Below are positions 7,500 to 16,149 of a stretch of DNA of 21,881 nt, one piece after another. Source of the DNA: SYIM01 sp041182885 (lineage in GTDB: Bacteria > Pseudomonadota > Gammaproteobacteria > Burkholderiales > Burkholderiaceae_E); contig JBMSQB010000076.1 in NCBI GenBank assembly GCA_049423065.1, positions 1 to 21,881 on the forward strand, read 5' to 3'. Position numbers and translations under genes: made by a program. Position 1 is the first letter of the stretch. Each line of letters starts with the position of its first letter. Below the pieces are notes generated by a model that ran no database searches, was not told where the DNA came from, and worked only from the letters and a program-made list of their open reading frames with translations.

Positions 7500-9416
7500 G
7501 TGGCGACAATCGGGCGGTTTATCGATATCGTTCGCGCCGTGTCTGCTCCACCTCCCACTACCGACGCACGAGCCCTCGAGCGGCTTCGCCAGACCTTCGG
7601 CCACCCTGCGTTTCGCGGCAGTCAGGCCGAGATCGTACGGCATGTGGCCGAAGGCGGCGATGCCCTGGTGCTGATGCCCACCGGGGGCGGCAAATCGCTT
7701 TGCTACCAGTTGCCGGCGCTGCTGCGCGACGGGCTCACCATTGTGGTGTCGCCTCTGATCGCACTTATGCAGGATCAGGTCGCTGCGCTTCAGCAACTCG
7801 GCGTACGAGCCGGGGCGCTGCACTCCGGCCTGGGTGGACGCGAGGCGTCGCAAACCCGCCGTGCCGCGCTGGGCGGTGCGCTGGATCTTCTTTACGTGGC
7901 GCCCGAACGGCTGCTGTCAGACGGTTTTCTCGACATGGTGGCCGGGGCGCGCATTGCATTGTTTGCCATCGACGAAGCGCACTGTGTCGCCCAGTGGGGG
8001 CATGATTTCCGGCCAGAGTACCTACAGCTTTCGGTGCTTGCGGAGCGATTTCCCGAGGTTCCCCGGATTGCGCTCACCGCCACCGCCGACCCGCAGACGC
8101 GGGCCGAAATCATCGAGCGGCTGCGCCTCGACAGGGCCAGGGTGTTTGTTTCGAGCTTTGACCGGCCCAATATCCGCTACATGATCGAGGACCGGGGCGA
8201 CGGCCGCGCCCAGTTGCTCGACTTCATTCGCGGCTCGCACGAGGGCGAAAGCGGCATCGTGTACTGCCTGTCGCGCCGCAAGGTCGAGGAAACCGCCGAC
8301 TGGCTGGCCGAGCGGGGATTGCTGGCACTCCCCTACCACGCCGGCCTTGACGCCTCCACCCGCGCGCGGCACCAGCAACGGTTTCAGGAAGAGGACGGGG
8401 TCATCATTGTGGCCACGATCGCCTTTGGCATGGGGATTGACAAGCCCGATGTCCGTTTTGTCGCGCACCTTGATCTGCCCAAGAGCGTGGAGGGCTATTA
8501 CCAGGAAACCGGGCGCGCCGGACGTGACGGCGAACCCGCGGACGCCTGGATGGTGTACGGCATGGCCGATGTGGTGCAGCAGCGCCGGCTGATCGACGAG
8601 TCAGAGGCCGACGAGGTCTGGAAGCGCATCGCCGCAGCCAAGCTCAACGCGCTACTGGGCATCGCCGAAACCGCGGGTTGCCGCCGTGTGCCCCTGCTCG
8701 CCTATTTCGGCGAAGCGTCGGCGCCCTGCGGGCACTGCGACAACTGCCTCAGCCCGCCCCAGACATGGGATGCCACCGAGGCGGCCAGAATGGCCTTGTC
8801 GGCGGTCTATCGGACCGGGCAAAGGTTTGGCGTCGTTCACCTCATTGAAGTGCTGCGCGGCCGCACCGGTGAACGGATGAGCCGCTGGCGCCACGATCAG
8901 CTGTCGGTATTCGGGATCGGCGCGATTCACGACGAGGCCACCTGGCGGGCGGTATTCCGACAACTGGTCGCGCTCGGTCTGGTCGAGGTCGATCACGAGG
9001 CCCACGGTGCGCTGAAACTTACCGAGTTGGCCCGCCCGGTGCTGCGGGGCGAGCAGACGCTGCTGCTCAGGCGGCCCCGCGTGACCGTACGCGCCGCCTC
9101 GCGCCGGAAGGCCGCGCGCGGCGCGAGCCAGGCCAGCACAGGTCGCGAGCCGCCGGGGCGCACATCCGCGGCCTCGGGCACCGCCGACGCCCGACTCCTC
9201 GCCCTGCTCAAGGCCTGGCGCCTGGAACAGTCGCGAACCCAGCGTGTCCCGCCGTATATCGTGCTCAATGACGCCACGCTGCAGGCGCTTGCGCTCGAAC
9301 AACCCGAGTCGCTGGCAGCACTTGCCCAGGTCCATGGCATCGGCGAGCGCAGGCTGGAAACCTATGGCGAGGCGCTACTGATACTGATCGCCGAATTCCG
9401 GCGTGACAATCGGTAG
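7500..9416 (+). CDS. recQ: ATP-dependent DNA helicase RecQ
   Basis: This is a 638-residue 3'-5' superfamily 2 helicase for recombination and repair. Visible motifs are Walker A TGGGKS (61-66), DEAH (158-161) followed by the RecQ aromatic loop CVAQWGHDFRPEY, motif III ALTATAD (191-197), and motif VI QETGRAGRDG (335-344). Zinc-binding cysteines are at about 394, 410, 413 and 416 (GHCDNC). A winged-helix region follows, then a basic linker (about 515-555) and a C-terminal HRDC domain (about 560-632). The frame opens with GTG at 7500, but the GTG at 7539 (MSAPPPTTDA...) is an equally good or better start because the first 13 residues have no counterpart I know of. Length is typical for RecQ. Its stop overlaps the possible GTG start of the next gene. 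Confidence 0.96.
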   Translation: MATIGRFIDIVRAVSAPPPTTDARALERLRQTFGHPAFRGSQAEIVRHVAEGGDALVLMPTGGGKSLCYQLPALLRDGLTIVVSPLIALMQDQVAALQQLGVRAGALHSGLGGREASQTRRAALGGALDLLYVAPERLLSDGFLDMVAGARIALFAIDEAHCVAQWGHDFRPEYLQLSVLAERFPEVPRIALTATADPQTRAEIIERLRLDRARVFVSSFDRPNIRYMIEDRGDGRAQLLDFIRGSHEGESGIVYCLSRRKVEETADWLAERGLLALPYHAGLDASTRARHQQRFQEEDGVIIVATIAFGMGIDKPDVRFVAHLDLPKSVEGYYQETGRAGRDGEPADAWMVYGMADVVQQRRLIDESEADEVWKRIAAAKLNALLGIAETAGCRRVPLLAYFGEASAPCGHCDNCLSPPQTWDATEAARMALSAVYRTGQRFGVVHLIEVLRGRTGERMSRWRHDQLSVFGIGAIHDEATWRAVFRQLVALGLVEVDHEAHGALKLTELARPVLRGEQTLLLRRPRVTVRAASRRKAARGASQASTGREPPGRTSAASGTADARLLALLKAWRLEQSRTQRVPPYIVLNDATLQALALEQPESLAALAQVHGIGERRLETYGEALLILIAEFRRDNR

Positions 9417-9429
9417 ACTTCAGCCCCGC

Positions 9430-11349
9430 ATGAAGACACTGCCACGCCCCGACACCCTCAGACAGCAGACCGCGCCGGGTCTTCTGCTCGAGCGCGCTCG
9501 CCGCGACGGATCGACCGTCGCCTGGCGATCCAAGCATCAGGGCCTTTATCGGGAGCGCAGCTGGCTCGAAGCGGCACAGCGGGTTGCGCAGATCGCGGCA
9601 GGCCTCGCTCGGCTCGGGCTTGCGCGAGGCGAGCGGCTTGCGATCATGGGGGATGTCTGCGAGGAATGGGTGATTGCGGATCAGGCCGCCCAGGCGCTCG
9701 GCGCGGTCGTCTACGGCATCTATCCCACTGCTTCGATGCAGGAACTTGAATACCAGATGCGGGACGGCGGCGCCTCGGTTTTCGTGGCCGAAGACCAGGA
9801 GTATCTGGACAAGGTCATGCCGCTTCTCGACCGACTGCCAGCGCTGCGGCACATCGTCATCATCGATGACAGCGCGCTGCTGGGCTTTGACCATCCGAAA
9901 CTGGTTCGCTGGAAGCATCTGTCCAAGGACTCGCCGGAGGATGCGCTGGGCTGGCTCACCAGCCGCGTCAAGCAGATCAAGCCCGATGACCCGGCCTTCA
10001 TTGTCTACACCTCGGGCACCACGGGGCATCCCAAAGGGGCGCTGGTCACGCACGGCCGGCACCTGGCGGGCGCGGCGAATCTCGTCCTGCACTATCCCGA
10101 GCTGGCCAAGCCGCAGCGCACCGTCATCTATCTGCCGCTTTGCCATGTGCTGGGGCGAGACGTGGCCTGGACCCTGCCGCTTCTTGGGGGCGTGGTCCCA
10201 CACTACGGCGAAGACCCAGAGGACCTGGCGAGCACATTCTTCGAGGTGGCGCCCACAGTGCTGATCACCGTGCCGCGCTACCTGCAGAAATTCGCGGCGG
10301 GCGTGCTGGTGGGCATCCGGAACACCCGGGGAATCAAGGCCTGGGCCTATGAACTTGCGATGAGCGCCGCGCGCATTCATGCGCGAGCGCGCTGGGCAGG
10401 CGAGCCCGGCCTCCTGGTGACAGCGGGCGCGGCCGCAGCGCGCACGCTGGTGCTGCGGCGGGTGCTCAACAAGATCGGGTTCGACAAGCTGGAGCTGGTG
10501 TTGTGCGGTGGCGCACCGCTTCCGGCCGATACGGCCGCCTTATGGCAAACCTGGGGCGTGGATGTCCGGGAAATTTACGGCCAGACCGAAGAGGCGGGGG
10601 CCATCATCACCGGCCAGCGCGGCCCCTTTCCGCGTCCGGGTGACGTGGGTGAACTCGCTGCAGGCTGGGAGATGAAGCTGGTGCCGGTGGATGACGAGGC
10701 CTCTGGCGAATCAACCCCCCGGTCGGTTGAGCGGGGCGAAATATGGCTTCGAGGCGATTGTCGCTTCGAGGGCTACTGGGGTCAGCCCGAGGCAAGCGCC
10801 GAGGTGTTGCAGGCCGATGGGTGGCTGCGCACGGGTGACGTGGGCGAATTCGAGAACGGGCGGCTGAAGCTTGTAGACCGCGCGCGCGATTTCATCGTTA
10901 CCGCAGGCGGCAAGACACTCTCGCCCTCCACCATTGAAAACCTGCTTCGCGCGAGCCCCTATGTGGCCGAAGCAATCGTGATCGGGCATGCGCGCAAATA
11001 TCTCACCGCACTGATCGAGATCGATTACGACACCGTATCGGATTGGGCGCGCGCGCAGAACATCGCCTACACCGGCTTTGCGAGCCTGGTTGAACATCCT
11101 CGGGTGGGGGAACTGATCGAGCGCGAAATCGGCCAGGCCAACAACCAGCTCGCGCGTGTTGAAACCATCAAGTCCTTTCGCATCCTTCCCAAGATGCTCG
11201 ACCCTGAAACCGAGGGCGAACCGGTCACCCCCACGCGCAAGGTCAAGCGCAAGCAGATGGAAGCGAGGTTTCGCGATCTCATTGAATCCATGTACGGTGA
11301 TGGCGAAGCGCGTCTGCTCGCCGAAGCCGCGGCGGGCATGCTGAAGTAA
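9430..11349 (+). CDS. AMP-dependent acyl-CoA synthetase (long-chain fatty acid/aryl acid type)
   Basis: A 639-residue ANL-superfamily enzyme that would activate a carboxylic acid to an acyl-adenylate and then to the acyl-CoA. Motifs counted from the ATG at 9430 are the P-loop YTSGTTGHPKG (193-203), YGQTEEAG (383-390), GWLRTGDVG (464-472) and the hinge DRARDFIVTAGGKTLSP (483-499). The C-terminal TPTRKVKR carries the likely catalytic lysine. The GGKTLSP hinge resembles long-chain acyl-CoA synthetases rather than acetyl-CoA synthetase. An in-frame GTG at 9403 would overlap recQ by 14 nt, and I prefer the ATG. The binding-protein gene of a Liv-type importer follows 40 nt later, which suggests the enzyme activates the imported substrate. 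The substrate itself cannot be read from the sequence. Confidence 0.9.
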   Translation: MKTLPRPDTLRQQTAPGLLLERARRDGSTVAWRSKHQGLYRERSWLEAAQRVAQIAAGLARLGLARGERLAIMGDVCEEWVIADQAAQALGAVVYGIYPTASMQELEYQMRDGGASVFVAEDQEYLDKVMPLLDRLPALRHIVIIDDSALLGFDHPKLVRWKHLSKDSPEDALGWLTSRVKQIKPDDPAFIVYTSGTTGHPKGALVTHGRHLAGAANLVLHYPELAKPQRTVIYLPLCHVLGRDVAWTLPLLGGVVPHYGEDPEDLASTFFEVAPTVLITVPRYLQKFAAGVLVGIRNTRGIKAWAYELAMSAARIHARARWAGEPGLLVTAGAAAARTLVLRRVLNKIGFDKLELVLCGGAPLPADTAALWQTWGVDVREIYGQTEEAGAIITGQRGPFPRPGDVGELAAGWEMKLVPVDDEASGESTPRSVERGEIWLRGDCRFEGYWGQPEASAEVLQADGWLRTGDVGEFENGRLKLVDRARDFIVTAGGKTLSPSTIENLLRASPYVAEAIVIGHARKYLTALIEIDYDTVSDWARAQNIAYTGFASLVEHPRVGELIEREIGQANNQLARVETIKSFRILPKMLDPETEGEPVTPTRKVKRKQMEARFRDLIESMYGDGEARLLAEAAAGMLK

Positions 11350-11389
11350 CGTCGTTCGAATTCATCAAACCACAAGGGAGACTCATTCC

Positions 11390-12556
11390 ATGAAGCGTCA
11401 GACACTTACGCTCCTGTCGGCGGCGCTGGTCGCCACAGCTGCAGCCAGCGCGCATGCGCAAAATGCCTACGTAGTGGGTGTTACTGCTGCCATGACGGGG
11501 CCGGCCGCAGGCACCTATGCGCCAGTCATGGATGCGCTCAGGGCGTATATCGATCACGTGAATGGCAAGGGCGGAGTCAACGGACGGCCCATTCAACTGA
11601 TCATCGCCGACGACCAGGGCGAGCCCTCGCGCGCGGCAGCCAACGCGAAAAAACTCCTGAACCAGGACCGCGTGGTGCTGCTCATCAACAGCAGCCTGTC
11701 CTCCACGTATGCGCCGGTGGTGGCCGATAGCAAGCGCGCAGGCGTTCCGCTTCTGTTCGCAGGGTCCGCCTGCCCCAAGGAAACCTATCCGCCTGCAGAT
11801 CCGCTCCAGTTCTGTTCCACCGCTTTTGGGGCGACCTTCGACTCGCGTGCAGCACTCGACTTCATCAAGGGCCAGGCCAAGGAGCCCGTGCGTCTGGGAC
11901 TCGCCGCGATGGCCATTCCGCTTTCGCGCGGCGAGATCGATTTCGCCGAAGGCCTGTCCAGGCAGGTGGGCATGACACCGGTTGACAAGCAGATCACCCC
12001 GCCCCCCACGCCCGACTACACACCCTTTGCCACCAAGTTGAAAGATGCCAACCCCAATTGGGTATGGGCCTGGTCGCCCTGGATTTCGCAGGTGCGCACG
12101 TTTGAGGCCATGCGTCGCCTGGGCTGGAATGGCCAGTATGTGGCCTGGGCGCACCTGAACGCGGAGGAGGATCTGGCGCGAATCAAGGATCCCGGACTGT
12201 TCGTGATCGGCAGCAACGCCTTCTTCAGCGACGACCTGCCCATTCACGCCGAGATCCGTGCGGTCACGCACCGCGCAAACCTCAAGCATCCCGTGAGCTT
12301 TCTCGCTGAAGGCTTCGTTGCGGGGCTGGTGATAGAGACCGCCATGAAGGGGGCGGCGCAGCCTACCGCGCAGGCCGTCACCGCCTCGATGAACAACCTC
12401 AAGGTTGACCTCAAGGGTCTGCGCGGTGGCCCGCTCGAGTGGACCAAGGACAACCACTTCCGCACCCGTCAGTACTACCGCGTGTGGCGCTGGGATAACT
12501 CCGCCGGTGCGGTGCGCCGGGTGCAGGACTGGGTCGCGGTCGACGTCAAGCAGTAA
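11390..12556 (+). CDS. Periplasmic substrate-binding protein, Liv-type ABC importer
   Basis: This 388-residue protein belongs to the type I periplasmic-binding (Peripla_BP_6, LivJ/K-like) family. It has a Sec signal peptide (MKRQTLTLLSAALVATAAAS, cleavage likely after AHA near residue 24). The mature protein opens with the strand AYVVGVTAAMTGPAAGTYAP and continues into IDHVNGKGGVNGRPIQLIIADDQ, the hallmark of the family. A cysteine pair near CPKETYPPADPLQFC may form a disulphide. A good ribosome site (AGGGAG) precedes the ATG. LivH starts 15 nt downstream. Although the family is named for branched-chain amino acids, many members bind aromatic or aliphatic acids, and the preceding acyl-CoA synthetase favours such a ligand here. 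Confidence 0.93.
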   Translation: MKRQTLTLLSAALVATAAASAHAQNAYVVGVTAAMTGPAAGTYAPVMDALRAYIDHVNGKGGVNGRPIQLIIADDQGEPSRAAANAKKLLNQDRVVLLINSSLSSTYAPVVADSKRAGVPLLFAGSACPKETYPPADPLQFCSTAFGATFDSRAALDFIKGQAKEPVRLGLAAMAIPLSRGEIDFAEGLSRQVGMTPVDKQITPPPTPDYTPFATKLKDANPNWVWAWSPWISQVRTFEAMRRLGWNGQYVAWAHLNAEEDLARIKDPGLFVIGSNAFFSDDLPIHAEIRAVTHRANLKHPVSFLAEGFVAGLVIETAMKGAAQPTAQAVTASMNNLKVDLKGLRGGPLEWTKDNHFRTRQYYRVWRWDNSAGAVRRVQDWVAVDVKQ

Positions 12557-12571
12557 GCGGGCGCGCACCGG

Positions 12572-13444
12572 ATGCAGACCCTTGTCAACATCGCGGTCCT
12601 CGCATCGATCTATGCGCTGATCGCCTGCGGGTATGTGGTCGTCTACCGGACCAGCAGGGTGCTGTCGCTCGCGCACGGCGAACTGATGATGCTGGGCGCC
12701 TTTGGCCTGTGGGTCACGATCGCGATGTTTGACGGTGTGCCGCTCGCCGCCGTGCTCGCTGCCCTGCTCCTTGCGGCAGTGGTGGGCGTGGTGGTGTATG
12801 CGGCGCTCATGCGGCGCATGACAGGCGAGGCGGTGCTCGCGGCCGTGCTCGCCACCATCGCTCTCGGGATTTTGCTCCGGGGCCTCGCGGTACTCATCTG
12901 GGGCCCGAGTGAGAGACATCCGCTTGCGGCGCTGGGCTGGGACAACCCGGTTTTCGAATTGCCGGCTGGCGCCCGTATTTCGGCGATTGACGCATCCCTG
13001 GTCGGCGCAGCCGTCCTCTGCTATGCCGGGCTGTTTGTCTTTCTGCGATTCTCGCCGTGGGGCATCCGCATGCGCGCCGCGGGGCAAAGCCCGCTGCTCG
13101 CTGCCCAGCGGGGCATCTCGCTTCATGTGATCTATGCGCTCGCCTGGAGTCTCGCCACGCTCACTGGCGGCACCGCCGGCATGCTGCTCGCGCTCAACAC
13201 CGCGCTCGACCAGACCATGGTCGTGATCGGACTCAAGGCCTTCCCGGCGGCGCTGGTTGGCGGGCTCGACAGCCTGGCGGGCGCCATGCTGGGTGCGCTC
13301 ATCATTGCCACCGCCGAGGTGCTGGTCATTCAGTTTGTGAGTCCGCTCCTTGCCGATGTGGTGCCCTTCATCGTGCTGCTCGCCATGTTGATTGTCCGCC
13401 CCTGGGGCCTCTTCGGCACGCGCGAAGAACTCGACCGCGTGTAG
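12572..13444 (+). CDS. LivH-type permease
   Basis: A 290-residue, highly hydrophobic inner-membrane permease of the branched-chain amino acid (LivH) class. It opens with QTLVNIAVLASIYALIACGY and then VYRTSRVLSLAHGELMMLGAF, which matches the conserved first part of LivH (normally 'NFAHGE'). The EAA-like coupling region is around RAAGQSPLLAAQRGIS, and the late motif FPAALVGGLDSLAGAMLGAL is typical of the family. About eight membrane segments are visible. It lies between the binding protein (15 nt before) and LivM (8 nt after), so it is part of the same transcript. It should pair with LivM to form the import channel. Confidence 0.93.
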   Translation: MQTLVNIAVLASIYALIACGYVVVYRTSRVLSLAHGELMMLGAFGLWVTIAMFDGVPLAAVLAALLLAAVVGVVVYAALMRRMTGEAVLAAVLATIALGILLRGLAVLIWGPSERHPLAALGWDNPVFELPAGARISAIDASLVGAAVLCYAGLFVFLRFSPWGIRMRAAGQSPLLAAQRGISLHVIYALAWSLATLTGGTAGMLLALNTALDQTMVVIGLKAFPAALVGGLDSLAGAMLGALIIATAEVLVIQFVSPLLADVVPFIVLLAMLIVRPWGLFGTREELDRV

Positions 13445-13452
13445 AACCCGCC

Positions 13453-14517
13453 ATGCCTCAGCCTCACGCCAGCGGATATTTCCGCACCGACTACGCCGAC
13501 GACTGGAAGCTGCTTCAAACCCGCGGGCAGCGTGGCTCGGCGGTTGCCTTCGCAGCGCTCGCCTGCCTCTTTCCATTTGTGGCATCGCCCTTTCTGCTCG
13601 ACCTCGCCAACCAGGTGCTCATCGCGGTGGTCGGCGCGGTGGCGCTCATGCTGCTCACGGGTTATGCAGGACAGGTCTCGCTCGGGCATGCCGGGCTGAT
13701 GGCCGCAGGCGCCTTCACCACCGGCATCCTCGCGCGAGAGACCGGTGCGCCGTTCTGGATCGCGCTGCCCGCTTCCGGCGCGGCGGGCGCCCTGATCGGT
13801 TTCATATTCGGTCTGCCCAGCCTGAGGCTGCGAGGGCTTTACCTGGCGGTATCCACGCTTGCGCTTCATTTCATCGTGATTCATGCCGGACAGGAATACG
13901 AGACCCGGCGGGGCTTGTCGTCCGGCGTGGTGATCGACCCGCCTTCGCTCTTTGGCAGCGAGTTGGTTGACCCGCGGCTCTGGTATGCCGCGCTCTTTGT
14001 GTGCGCGGGCGCCACGGTGTTGTTCGCGCTCAATCTGCTCCGGTCTCGCACCGGTCGGGCCTGGCGTGCACTCCATGGGCGTGAGCCGGTCGCCGAGGCA
14101 CTCGGCATTCCAGTGGCAAGCGCCAAGGTGAGCGCCTTTGTCATCGCCTCCACCCTCACCGCCATGTCCGGGAGCCTGTTTGCCTACTACCGCGGCTTTG
14201 TGTCGAGCGAGGCGTTCTCGCTCTTTCTCACCATTCAATACGTGGCGATGATCATCATCGGCGGCATGGGATCCGTTTTGGGGGCGGTACTGGGGGCAGC
14301 CTTCGTCACGCTGTTCCCCTATGCGATCGAGACCGCCCTGGCGCAGTTGCCGGGTGGCGAATCCATGTCCAGCCTGGTGTTCGCGGTCAACTATGCGGCC
14401 TTCGGACTGGTCATGATCCTGTTCCTGCTGTTTGAGCCGCAGGGGCTGGTGGGCATCTGGCAGCGGGCGCGAAACTGGTTTCTCCTCTGGCCGTTTCGTC
14501 AGCGGCCCCTGAAGTGA
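13453..14517 (+). CDS. LivM-type permease
   Basis: A 354-residue inner-membrane permease that pairs with LivH. The start at ATG 13453 sits 8 nt after the livH stop. An open frame extends further upstream into livH but is only antecedent overlap. A hydrophilic N-terminus of about 30 residues (HASGYFRTDYADDWKLLQTR) precedes the first membrane segment. LivM hallmarks are LTGYAGQVSLGHAGLMAAGAF, GLYLAVSTLALHF and IIIGGMGSVLGAVLGAAF near the C-terminus, with the coupling loop around LHGREPVAEALGIPVASAKV. The protein ends in a short basic cytoplasmic tail. Length is normal for the family. livF follows after 10 nt. Confidence 0.93.
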   Translation: MPQPHASGYFRTDYADDWKLLQTRGQRGSAVAFAALACLFPFVASPFLLDLANQVLIAVVGAVALMLLTGYAGQVSLGHAGLMAAGAFTTGILARETGAPFWIALPASGAAGALIGFIFGLPSLRLRGLYLAVSTLALHFIVIHAGQEYETRRGLSSGVVIDPPSLFGSELVDPRLWYAALFVCAGATVLFALNLLRSRTGRAWRALHGREPVAEALGIPVASAKVSAFVIASTLTAMSGSLFAYYRGFVSSEAFSLFLTIQYVAMIIIGGMGSVLGAVLGAAFVTLFPYAIETALAQLPGGESMSSLVFAVNYAAFGLVMILFLLFEPQGLVGIWQRARNWFLLWPFRQRPLK

Positions 14518-14527
14518 GGGTGTCCCG

Positions 14528-15328
14528 TTGAGCGTCGCGCCGCTGTTGCTGCAGATCGATCAGATCGAAGTCGCCTATCACCGCGTGATCACAGCACTGC
14601 AGGGCGTGAGCGTCGAGGTGAACGCGGGCACGATCGTGGCGATTCTCGGTACCAACGGTGCGGGCAAGACCACCACGCTTCGCGCGGTCTCGGGGTTCAT
14701 CGGGCTCGATGATGCCCGGGTCACCGCTGGGCGAATCGTCTTTGATGGTGAGCCCATCGAAAACCAGCCTCCCCATCGCATCACCGCACGCGGCATCGTG
14801 CTGGTGCCCGAGCGGGACAAGGTGTTCCCCAATCTCACGGTTGCGGAAAACCTCGAGGCCACCGTTACCCGCTCGGGCAGCGACCGTCGCGCGCTGACCG
14901 AAGCGGTATGGGAGTTGTTTCCCGCACTCACCCGACTGCGGCGCCGCACTGCGGGATTGTTGTCCGGCGGCGAGCGGCAGATGCTCGCAATCGGTTCAGC
15001 GCTGGTGTGCGGGCCGCGGTTGCTGCTGGTCGATGAAATGTCGCAGGGGCTCGCGCCACGAATTGTCGATGACATCGCAGAGCGGCTTCGACAGGTCCGC
15101 GACCGACTCGGTGTGTCGGTGCTGCTGGTGGAGCAAAACGCCGAACTTGCGCTCTCCATGGCCGATCATGGCTACATCATGGAGAACGGTCGGATTGTGC
15201 TCGATGGCACGCCCGCCAGACTGCGCGAGCACGCCGACGTTCAGGAGTTTTACCTGGGCGGCTCGGGCGAGCGGCGCAGCTATCGCGAGGTCAAACAATA
15301 CCGGCGCAGCCGAAGGTGGTTCGGATGA
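14528..15328 (+). CDS. LivF-type ATP-binding protein with basic C-terminal tail
   Basis: This 266-residue ATPase is one of the two nucleotide-binding subunits of the Liv-type importer. It has Walker A GTNGAGKT (41-48), the LivF-like ERDKVFPNLTVAENL, signature LSGGE (145-149), Walker B LLLVDE (165-170) and the switch region LLVEQNAELAL. In the Walker B region the residues after the glutamate are MSQGL, as in many LivF proteins. The start is an unusual TTG at 14528, supported by an AGGG ribosome site seven bases upstream. No ATG gives the full N-terminus. The C-terminus carries about 20 extra basic/aromatic residues (SYREVKQYRRSRRWFG) beyond the usual LivF end, a tail I associate with homologues next to acyl-CoA synthetases in Burkholderiales. 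Its stop overlaps livG (ATGA). Confidence 0.92.
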   Translation: MSVAPLLLQIDQIEVAYHRVITALQGVSVEVNAGTIVAILGTNGAGKTTTLRAVSGFIGLDDARVTAGRIVFDGEPIENQPPHRITARGIVLVPERDKVFPNLTVAENLEATVTRSGSDRRALTEAVWELFPALTRLRRRTAGLLSGGERQMLAIGSALVCGPRLLLVDEMSQGLAPRIVDDIAERLRQVRDRLGVSVLLVEQNAELALSMADHGYIMENGRIVLDGTPARLREHADVQEFYLGGSGERRSYREVKQYRRSRRWFG

Positions 15329-16131
15329 GCGCGGCGCCGGTCCTCGAGGTTGAGCAGTTGTCGCTTTCGTTTGGCGGGCTTGAGGTGCTGTCGGGCGTTC
15401 AATTTTCGGTCGATGGCCCCGAGTTGGTGGCACTGATCGGACCCAACGGCGCAGGCAAGACATCTGTCCTCAACTGCATCTGCGGCATCTACACCCCCAC
15501 ACGCGGCAGCATCCGCTTCCAGGGCCAGCCGCTTGCGGGTTTGCGCCCGCATCGCATCGCGCAATTGGGCATTGCACGCACCTTTCAGCATGGCGAACTG
15601 GTGCCGCACATGAGCGTGGTCGACAACCTGATGGTGGCCCGGCACTCGCGAATGCACGCCGGCCTCATCGCGCAGGGCTTTTTCTCGCGCCGCGTGCGTG
15701 ACGAAGAGCGTGCGCACCGGCACGCTGTGGAGCGCGTGATCGAGTTCGTCGAACTCGAGCGCTGGCGTCATGCCGACGTGGCGGGTCTGCCCTTTGGACT
15801 GCAGAAAGTGGTGGGTTTTGCGAGAGCGCTTGCGATGGAGCCCGCGCTCCTGTTGCTTGATGAGCCCTCTTCCGGCCTCAATCGGGATGAGCGCGAAAAC
15901 CTCGCGCGCTTCATTCTCAGGGTGCGTGTCGAGCTGGGCGTACCCATGATCTGGGTGGAGCACGACATGCAGATGGTCAATGATCTGGCCGATCGGCTGG
16001 TGGTGCTCGCGCATGGCCGGCCGCTCGCCGAAGGAACGCCAGAGACGGTGCTGAGTCGACCCGAGGTCGTGGAGGCTTATCTGGGACGGCGCGGGGTGGG
16101 GGCTGGCCCGCAATATCAAAAAGGAGTCTAG
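15325..16131 (+). CDS. LivG-type ATP-binding protein
   Basis: A 268-residue second nucleotide-binding subunit of the importer. The ATG at 15325 overlaps the livF stop by 4 nt, a better start than the GTG at 15316. Walker A GPNGAGKT is at 39-46, the Q-loop region is GIARTFQHGELVPHMSVVDNLMV, and the signature LPFGLQKVV begins near 155. That signature lacks the serine and second glycine of LSGGQ but fits the LivG variant pattern LPxGxQ. Walker B LLLLDEP lies at 175-181 and the switch His of VEHDM at 213. The insertion between the Q-loop and signature (residues about 108-145) is normal for LivG. The gene ends the operon, and degenerate DNA follows immediately. Confidence 0.93.
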   Translation: MSAAPVLEVEQLSLSFGGLEVLSGVQFSVDGPELVALIGPNGAGKTSVLNCICGIYTPTRGSIRFQGQPLAGLRPHRIAQLGIARTFQHGELVPHMSVVDNLMVARHSRMHAGLIAQGFFSRRVRDEERAHRHAVERVIEFVELERWRHADVAGLPFGLQKVVGFARALAMEPALLLLDEPSSGLNRDERENLARFILRVRVELGVPMIWVEHDMQMVNDLADRLVVLAHGRPLAEGTPETVLSRPEVVEAYLGRRGVGAGPQYQKGV

Positions 16132-16149
16132 CAGTCGATTCGTCGATGC

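Noticed and set aside
13057..13452. N-terminal extension of the LivM frame into livH
   Set aside because: The extension is low-complexity Arg/His/Ala and overlaps livH entirely. The ATG at 13453 begins a normal LivM protein.
11279..13585. A 768-codon minus-strand frame opposite the Liv importer genes
   Set aside because: Its composition (His/Arg/Gly/Glu-rich, no domains) is that of an antisense shadow. The plus strand carries unmistakable binding-protein and LivH genes with ribosome sites.
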